Positions 1 to 4,484 of a stretch of 7,019 bases of DNA are shown in pieces. This stretch comes from a bacterium. Lineage in GTDB: Bacteria > CBDUZB01 > JAGLHV01. The notes under the pieces were generated by a model that saw only the letters and a program-made list of their open reading frames with translations, was not told where the DNA came from and ran no database searches. The number at the start of each line of letters is the position of its first letter. Within the stretch, counting starts at the first letter, position 1. Location of the stretch: NCBI GenBank assembly GCA_023143305.1, contig JAGLHV010000065.1, positions 1 to 7,019 of the forward strand, given 5' to 3'. A program made the translations under genes and the position numbers.

Positions 1-515
1 TCTATGGCAAAAGCACACTCCAAAACCCTGATATTTTTGTTTTGTTTAGCTTTAAGAATTAATACCCTTTCCAATTCTTCACCTGTAGCATCACCTCTTG
101 AATGAAGAATCCTTCGTCTGCAATGACCCGCTTCCCGGGTAAATAAAAGTTTTCCTTTTTCTTTATCAAAGTTTATGCCCCATTTAAGTAGTTCTTCAAT
201 TCGTGCAGGCCCTTCTTCTACTAAAACCTTAACGGCTTCTATGTTACATAGATTTTTTCCTGCTCTTAAGGTATCTTTCTGATGTTTTTTTAACGAATCA
301 GTTGCTGAAAAAACCACAGCTATTCCACCTTGAGCATATTGTGTATTATTTTCATTGAGTTTGTTTTTGGTTATTATAATAACTTTTCCATATTTTGCAC
401 TTTCAATTGCTGCACGAAGCCCGGCAACACCACTCCCAATAATCAAAATATCCGTGTGCAAACACGGAATTTTATCTGTATCAAAAGAAATTAAAAATTT
501 CCTGGTTCTATCCAA
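1..515 (-). CDS. nadB: L-aspartate oxidase, N-terminal 171 residues (3' end cut off by the left window edge)
   Basis: Flavoenzyme that oxidises L-aspartate to iminoaspartate, the first step of de novo NAD synthesis; NadA then makes quinolinate. It is cytoplasmic. Seen: a Rossmann FAD-binding GSGVAG at residues 27-32 after a beta strand (TDILII), the family block NTQYAQGGIAVVF near 57-69, then TDS...H..DTL.AG at 72-86, and EAGHCRRRILHSRGDATG at 128-145. This last block matches the NadB signature (GGHS.RRILHA.DATG), with Ala and Cys replacing the usual Gly and Ser. These blocks separate it from succinate dehydrogenase/fumarate reductase flavoproteins. The start is TTG at 515: the frame has a stop at 537-539, no ATG or GTG lies between, and an AAAGGG ribosome binding site sits 8 nt upstream. 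The N-terminus MDRTRKFLISFD resembles the extension seen in other bacterial NadBs. The full protein is usually around 500-540 residues, so about two thirds lies outside. It follows rsmA by 48 bp on the same strand with no visible terminator, so it is probably the distal gene of the operon. Confidence 0.93.
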   Translation of the reverse strand, partial: MDRTRKFLISFDTDKIPCLHTDILIIGSGVAGLRAAIESAKYGKVIIITKNKLNENNTQYAQGGIAVVFSATDSLKKHQKDTLRAGKNLCNIEAVKVLVEEGPARIEELLKWGINFDKEKGKLLFTREAGHCRRRILHSRGDATGEELERVLILKAKQNKNIRVLECAFAI

Positions 516-523
516 TTTTTTAT

Positions 524-529
524 CCCTTT
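524..529 (-). promoter_or_regulatory. Ribosome binding site for nadB, supports the TTG start
   Basis: AAAGGG lies 8 nt upstream of the TTG at 515-513. It is the only purine-rich Shine-Dalgarno-like site in the 48-bp gap after rsmA, and it favours TTG 515 over the later in-frame TTG at 461. Confidence 0.6.
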
Positions 530-563
530 TTATTATTTAATACTAAGCACTCTCTCTTTTACG

Positions 564-1397
564 CTAATTCGGAAAAAAATTTATCAGTAAATTACTTAGT
601 TTAGCAAATTGTTCTATACTTAACCGTTCTCCCCGGATGTCGGAAGAAATATTTAACCCGGATAATATTGCACATAATATTTCTTTTTTCAAGTTTAAAC
701 CGGGGAATTTCATCAAATTATTTATTAAAGTTTTTCTTCGTTCAGAAAAAGCTGTCTTAACCAGAGCAAAGAAAAAATCTTCACTTTTCACATTGACCAG
801 GGGGGTTTTTCTCAAAACCAATTTTATTATTGCAGAAGTAACTTTGGGTTGAGGAAAAAAAACTTCAGGTGATACATGCCCGATTAATTTCACCTCACAA
901 TAATAATTAACAATTATACTTATCCGACTATAATCTTTATTACCCGGAGAAGCAATAATTCTTTGGGCTACTTCCTTCTGCATCATTAATAATGCTTCTG
1001 TCCACACCCTTTGTTTTAAAAGTTTCATTATAATGGGAGTAGTAATATAATAAGGAAGGTTAGCAATTATTTTAAATTTCAACAATTTTTCATTGTTTAT
1101 TGCTTCCAGGTCACATTTTAAAAAATCTGCCTGAATAATTTTTATTTTGTCACTCAGCGGTAAATATTTTTCAAGGTATAAACATAAATTTTTATCTATT
1201 TCAATAACAAATACTTTGCCGGCTTTTTTTATTATCTGGGCAGTAAGAATACCTTTGCCTGCCCCTATTTCTAAAACTAAATCTTGCTCAGTAATATTTG
1301 CTTCTTTTAATATTTTTTGAACAATATTTTTATCTGTTAAAAAATTTTGTCCCCATTTTTTCTGAGGCTTAAATTTAAATAATATATTTTCTTTCAT
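564..1397 (-). CDS. rsmA: 16S rRNA dimethyladenosine methyltransferase RsmA/KsgA
   Basis: Dimethylates the two adjacent adenines in the 3'-terminal hairpin of 16S rRNA (A1518/A1519 in E. coli) using S-adenosylmethionine, a late small-subunit maturation step. The protein has 277 residues, normal for the family. Seen: GQNFL at 16-20, SAM-binding EIGAGKG at 43-49, acidic loop VIEID at 64-68, QADFL at 89-93, catalytic ANLPYY at 112-117 (the NLPY motif of N6-adenine methyltransferases), FFPQPKVTSA at 180-189, FSERRKTL at 217-224, and RGERLS at 255-260 in the C-terminal helical domain. The ATG at 1397 is the only possible start because an in-frame TAA lies at 1404-1406. No Shine-Dalgarno sequence precedes it; the 13-nt gap after the pdxA stop is nearly all A and T, so translation probably depends on coupling to pdxA. 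pdxA-rsmA adjacency matches E. coli. Loss of RsmA gives kasugamycin resistance in several bacteria (family knowledge). Confidence 0.97.
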   Translation of the reverse strand: MKENILFKFKPQKKWGQNFLTDKNIVQKILKEANITEQDLVLEIGAGKGILTAQIIKKAGKVFVIEIDKNLCLYLEKYLPLSDKIKIIQADFLKCDLEAINNEKLLKFKIIANLPYYITTPIIMKLLKQRVWTEALLMMQKEVAQRIIASPGNKDYSRISIIVNYYCEVKLIGHVSPEVFFPQPKVTSAIIKLVLRKTPLVNVKSEDFFFALVKTAFSERRKTLINNLMKFPGLNLKKEILCAILSGLNISSDIRGERLSIEQFAKLSNLLINFFPN

Positions 1398-1410
1398 TTT
1401 TGTTTATTAC

Positions 1411-2400
1411 TTATATTGCTAACTTGGCAGCCAGGTATATTGCTTCCACCAAACCGGATGGGTTCGCAATGTTTTTTCCTGCAATATCAAAAGCAGTACC
1501 ATGCCCCGGAGAAGTACGGACAAAAGGCAGCCCAAGGGTAACGTTTACGCAGAAAGAAAAATCTAATAATTTTACCGGTATTAATCCCTGGTCATGATAC
1601 ATAGCAATAACTATGTCAAATTTACCCTTGTTTGCATAATAAAAAACCGTATCGGCCGAATAAGGGCCGAAAACTTTTATTCCTAATTGCCGGGCTTTTT
1701 GACAGGCAGGAATAATACTATCTTTTTCTTCTTTTCCAAATAAGCCGCTTTCTCCTGCATGAGGATTTAATCCACAAACTACCAAACGCGGTTGTTTTAC
1801 TTTTAACTTTTTTAAAATTTCGTAAGCTAATTTTATTTTATCTAAAACAATTTTTTTATTAATTTTTAAAGGAACTTCTTTAAGTGCAAGATGGGTTGTA
1901 ACTAAAATCACCTTTAATTTTTTTCCCACAAACATCATTGCATATGTTTTACTTGAAGTTTTTTGGGCAAACAATTCCGTGTGGCCGGCAAAAAAAAATC
2001 CTGCTTTATGCATTGCCTCTTTACATAGCGGAGCAGTAACTATTCCCTGTATCTGTTTTCCTAAAGCAAGTTTTATCCCTTCTTTTACATATTCTACCGA
2101 TGCCCTCCCGCACATTTTTTGAATTTTTCCTATTTTTAAACGATTTAAATGAATATTCTGCTTGTCTATTATGTTAATTACCCCAGGTTTAAATTGTAGC
2201 GCTTTGCAATCAGCAATTAAATTAATTTTTTTTTTCACCTTATATTTTTTTATATAAAACTCCATAACCCGGGCATCACCTATTACTATTGGAAAACAAT
2301 ATTTATAGATTTTAGCCGTAGATAACGCTTTAATAATAATTTCCGGACCTATACCTGCAGCATCACCCATAGTTATTCCAATAATCGGTCTTTTCATCAT
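1411..2400 (-). CDS. pdxA: 4-hydroxythreonine-4-phosphate dehydrogenase PdxA
   Basis: Oxidises 4-phosphohydroxy-L-threonine with NAD(P); after decarboxylation the product joins 1-deoxyxylulose 5-phosphate in PdxJ to form pyridoxine 5'-phosphate (DXP-dependent vitamin B6 route). Cytoplasmic homodimer. At 329 residues it has the usual length. Seen: N-terminal GITMGDAAGIGPEI at 8-21, substrate-binding GHTELF at 139-144, and the three metal-ligand histidines in TTH (His170), LNPHAGE (His214) and MYHDQG (His269), corresponding to His166/211/266 of E. coli PdxA. The C-terminal NVTLGLPFVRTSPGHGTAFDIAG region (286-308) is diagnostic. The ATG at 2400 has AAGGA 9 nt upstream; a second ATG directly follows and would change the protein by one residue. 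It starts 26 bp after the SurA-like gene. An A10 tract (coding strand) encodes Val-Lys-Lys-Lys near 55-58, and a T9 tract encodes the three Phe at 135-137. Some PdxA homologues (PdxA2) serve other pathways, but the operon with rsmA argues for the biosynthetic enzyme. Confidence 0.96.
   Translation of the reverse strand: MMKRPIIGITMGDAAGIGPEIIIKALSTAKIYKYCFPIVIGDARVMEFYIKKYKVKKKINLIADCKALQFKPGVINIIDKQNIHLNRLKIGKIQKMCGRASVEYVKEGIKLALGKQIQGIVTAPLCKEAMHKAGFFFAGHTELFAQKTSSKTYAMMFVGKKLKVILVTTHLALKEVPLKINKKIVLDKIKLAYEILKKLKVKQPRLVVCGLNPHAGESGLFGKEEKDSIIPACQKARQLGIKVFGPYSADTVFYYANKGKFDIVIAMYHDQGLIPVKLLDFSFCVNVTLGLPFVRTSPGHGTAFDIAGKNIANPSGLVEAIYLAAKLAI
2226..2235 (-). repeat. A10 homopolymer inside pdxA
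   Basis: Ten consecutive T on the plus strand, ten A in the coding sense, spanning the codons for Lys-Lys-Lys around residues 56-58 of PdxA. It is the longest A/T homopolymer noticed within a gene here. Deletion or insertion of one A brings a TAA stop within a few codons in either direction, so slippage would inactivate the product. Confidence 0.9.
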
Positions 2401-2409
2401 TTTATTAAA

Positions 2410-2414
2410 TCCTT
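2410..2414 (-). promoter_or_regulatory. Ribosome binding site for pdxA
   Basis: AAGGA lies 9 nt before the first of two adjacent ATG codons (2400 and 2397) and 12 nt before the second, favouring the first as the start. Confidence 0.65.
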
Positions 2415-2426
2415 GAGATTTAAAAA

Positions 2427-3431
2427 CTATTCTATATTATCACTTATTTTAATACTTGCTTTATCTCTTAATTTTTTTATCCATTCTTCATATTTCTCTT
2501 CCATTTTTTGGTTAAAAATTAAATTCTTTAAGTTCCCTTTTATTTCTTCTAAAGTTTTTTTCTGCTCTGCTTTTTTCCCTTCACATTTTATAAGATGATA
2601 CCCATATTTTGTTTTTACTATACCGCTTGTTTGCCCTACATTTAAAGAAAAACTTGCTTTTTCAAATTCGGGAACCATTTCTCCTTTAATAAAAAACCCT
2701 AAATCCCCTCCGCGTTTACTGCTTGCCGGATCCTGAGAATGCTTTTTTGCTAATTCACCAAAATCCGATTCTTTCCCTTTAAGCTGTTTTTGTATTTCTT
2801 TTATTTTTTTCAAAGCATCTGCTTTCCGGGCTTTAGTTGCATCCTCATTGACAGTAATCAATATGTGTCTTACCCTTACTCCCGCAGGTTCTATCATCTT
2901 ATCTTTATTTGCTTTATAAAATTCTTTTATTTCTTCTTCTGTAGGTTCGGTAATTTTAGACCTTACCTCTATATCAATTAATTCCATAATCATCAGCTGT
3001 TTTCGAATTCTTTCTTTAAATTCTTTATAAGTAATATTTTGCCTTTTTAACTCTTTTTTAAATTCGCCTTCTCCGGAAAACCGGTCTTCAACACTTTTTA
3101 CTCCATTTTCTATTTTTCGTCTGGATGCTTTTATTTTTTTCTTATCTGCTTCCTGAAACATTAATTTTTCATCAATCATTTGATTCAATATTTCTTTTTT
3201 TATTTCTTTTATTTTTGATTGTACATCTTGTCCCCCGGACATTTTCTTGTACTGCGCAATAAATAATTCCGTTTTCTCTTGATACTGATCTAATAAAATA
3301 ATTTCCCCATTTACTGTAGCAACAGTTTTATTAATCACTTTAGCCCAAACGGTAAAGGAACAAACCACCAAAAGATAAATCGTCATAAAAACCATCTTTT
3401 TAATAAAACTACTTTTTGTCTTTTGTTTCAT
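2427..3431 (-). CDS. Exported SurA-like peptidyl-prolyl isomerase/chaperone (parvulin family)
   Basis: Probable periplasmic folding factor of the SurA/PpiC group, which escorts unfolded exported proteins and isomerises prolyl bonds. With the preferred start it has 334 residues. Seen: a signal peptide with Lys-rich n-region, hydrophobic stretch MVFMTIYLLVVCSF (about 13-26) and probable cleavage after VWA (about 28-30); mature start with the SurA-like ATVNGEIILL (38-47); a charged helical N-domain to about 180; one parvulin domain at about 185-282 with VRHILI, GGDLGFF (241-247), PEFEKASFSL and GYHLIK; then a short C-terminal helix. E. coli SurA has two parvulin domains, this one a single domain. 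A longer reading from ATG 3449 is possible, but TAAGGAG lies inside that extension, 7 nt before ATG 3431, so 3431 is preferred. Its first 23 bp overlap the end of the lipoprotein gene. pdxA follows 26 bp downstream, as for surA in E. coli; surA is a fair name by context but the single parvulin domain leaves it open. Confidence 0.9.
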   Translation of the reverse strand: MKQKTKSSFIKKMVFMTIYLLVVCSFTVWAKVINKTVATVNGEIILLDQYQEKTELFIAQYKKMSGGQDVQSKIKEIKKEILNQMIDEKLMFQEADKKKIKASRRKIENGVKSVEDRFSGEGEFKKELKRQNITYKEFKERIRKQLMIMELIDIEVRSKITEPTEEEIKEFYKANKDKMIEPAGVRVRHILITVNEDATKARKADALKKIKEIQKQLKGKESDFGELAKKHSQDPASSKRGGDLGFFIKGEMVPEFEKASFSLNVGQTSGIVKTKYGYHLIKCEGKKAEQKKTLEEIKGNLKNLIFNQKMEEKYEEWIKKLRDKASIKISDNIE

Positions 3432-4308
3432 TTTTTTTCTCCTTATCATTTATTTCTTCCTCAGGGGAAGTTGAAAAAATTTTATTTAATAATTCATAAT
3501 TTATTTTTACTTTAAATTTGTTTTTTAATTCTTCCATCCATAGACCAAATTTATCTTTTTCTATTTTTTTCTTTATTTCCTCTTTTGCCTGATTAAAATT
3601 TTGCGGTTCCAATTTTTTTATATCAGTCAACTTTATAATATGAAACCCTAATTGAGTTTTAACAATATTACTTATATCCCCTTTGTTTTTCATCGAAAAA
3701 GCTACTTTTTCAAATTCTGGAAGCATAAAAATATCTCCTTGCCGAAAAAAACCTAAATCCCCTCCCTGTTTTGCACTACCGTTATCAATAGACATTTTTT
3801 GAGCAAGCCTTGAAAACTTTCTCCCCCGTTTAAATAAAGACATCACTTCCTCTGCTTTTTCATAATCAGGCAAAAGAATATGGCTTATACGAATCTGCCT
3901 GGGATGCGCAAACGCATCTTTGTGCCGCAAATAATAATCAGCTAATTCTTCTTTGGTTACACTGATTTCATTTTTTCTGGCCTCTTTAATCATTTGAGCA
4001 AGTAATAAGCTTTCTTCTAATTCTTTCAACTTCATTTTTATTTCTTTGTCTTTACCTAATTTTCTCCTCTTTGCTTCCACAATTAAAAGCCGCTCTTTTA
4101 TCATTGCCTCCAAAACCTGATGTCTTCCTTCCTGAGTATTTATGAAAGCCTGAAAAGAAAACGGTATTTCCTCCAACCTTTCTCTGTACTGAGAAGTAGA
4201 AATATTTATTTCTCCCACTTTAGCCAGAAATATTTCCTCTTTTTTATTACTACAGGAAAAAAGACTTACGACAAATAACAAGAAAAGCATCAAATTTAAA
4301 GGTCGCAT
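3409..4308 (-). CDS. Lipoprotein parvulin-type peptidyl-prolyl cis-trans isomerase
   Basis: Probable membrane-anchored extracytoplasmic foldase of the PpiC/PrsA/SurA superfamily, 299 residues. Seen: a short n-region (MRP), hydrophobic core from about residue 4 to 17, and a lipobox-like LFSC with the lipidated Cys at 19. Phe at -2 is unusual but tolerated in some lineages. Ser follows at +2, which under the E. coli Lol rule would allow outer-membrane sorting (inference). An N-terminal SurA_N-like part (VGEINISTSQYRERLE, 31-46) leads to one parvulin domain at about 139-228: ISHILL, GGDLGFF (182-188), LPEFEKVAFSM (196-206) and GFHIIK (221-226). The C-terminal tail is very Lys/Glu/Asn-rich. The ATG at 4308 has AAGGAG 8 nt upstream. 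It lies 176 bp after mfd and overlaps the next isomerase gene by 23 bp. The two share the parvulin blocks but diverge in the N-domain, so they look like old paralogues rather than a recent duplication. A role comparable to Gram-positive PrsA or diderm PpiD/SurA is possible; client proteins cannot be inferred. Confidence 0.9.
   Translation of the reverse strand: MRPLNLMLFLLFVVSLFSCSNKKEEIFLAKVGEINISTSQYRERLEEIPFSFQAFINTQEGRHQVLEAMIKERLLIVEAKRRKLGKDKEIKMKLKELEESLLLAQMIKEARKNEISVTKEELADYYLRHKDAFAHPRQIRISHILLPDYEKAEEVMSLFKRGRKFSRLAQKMSIDNGSAKQGGDLGFFRQGDIFMLPEFEKVAFSMKNKGDISNIVKTQLGFHIIKLTDIKKLEPQNFNQAKEEIKKKIEKDKFGLWMEELKNKFKVKINYELLNKIFSTSPEEEINDKEKKNETKDKK
3439..3445 (-). promoter_or_regulatory. 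Strong ribosome binding site inside the upstream gene, sets the start of the SurA-like gene
   Basis: TAAGGAG sits 7 nt before ATG 3431 and within the last codons of the upstream lipoprotein gene. It lies downstream of the alternative in-frame ATG at 3449, so it can serve only the shorter start. It also implies coupled translation of the two isomerases. Confidence 0.85.
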
Positions 4309-4316
4309 TTTATTAT

Positions 4317-4322
4317 CTCCTT
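4317..4322 (-). promoter_or_regulatory. Ribosome binding site for the lipoprotein isomerase gene
   Basis: AAGGAG is 8 nt upstream of ATG 4308, near-ideal sequence and spacing, and it fixes the start that gives the full signal peptide. Confidence 0.8.
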
Positions 4323-4344
4323 ATTTTTTTCTCTATGAATACTT

Positions 4345-4385
4345 TCCGCACAAAACACTTGTTTTTGCTCTATCCACACAAAACA
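4345..4385 (-). repeat. Pair of 13-bp direct repeats upstream of the lipoprotein gene
   Basis: In the coding sense TGTTTTGTGTGGA (4385-4373) and TGTTTTGTGCGGA (4357-4345) match at 12 of 13 positions and start 28 bp apart. They lie 37-77 bp upstream of ATG 4308. Such spacing could fit a tandem operator, but no regulator is known here and chance cannot be excluded in low-complexity sequence. Confidence 0.5.
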
Positions 4386-4484
4386 ACCTAAATCAATTAA
4401 ACAAATCTATTTAATGTATTCTTCTATCCTATTATCCTATAAATTTCTTAAATCCCTGATTTAATATTTGTTCATGCTACCACA

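Larger units (their letters stand above)
4309..4484 (-). other. 176-bp intergenic region between mfd and the lipoprotein gene
   Basis: The only sizeable noncoding stretch in the window. It is very AT-rich in the half nearest mfd and has no GC-rich hairpin with a U-run, so no intrinsic terminator is supported for mfd. No convincing pair of -35 and -10 boxes was found; a TATAAT overlaps the mfd stop codon (4484-4489) but has no matching -35. The half nearest the lipoprotein gene holds a 13-bp direct repeat and a weak hairpin (4348-4368, 8 bp with a one-base bulge). If the downstream operon has its own promoter it should lie here. Confidence 0.5.

Noticed and set aside
355..540. Plus-strand ORF of 61 codons at the left end
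   Set aside because: It is antisense to the start of nadB and has no ribosome site or recognisable motif; the minus-strand reading matches NadB throughout.
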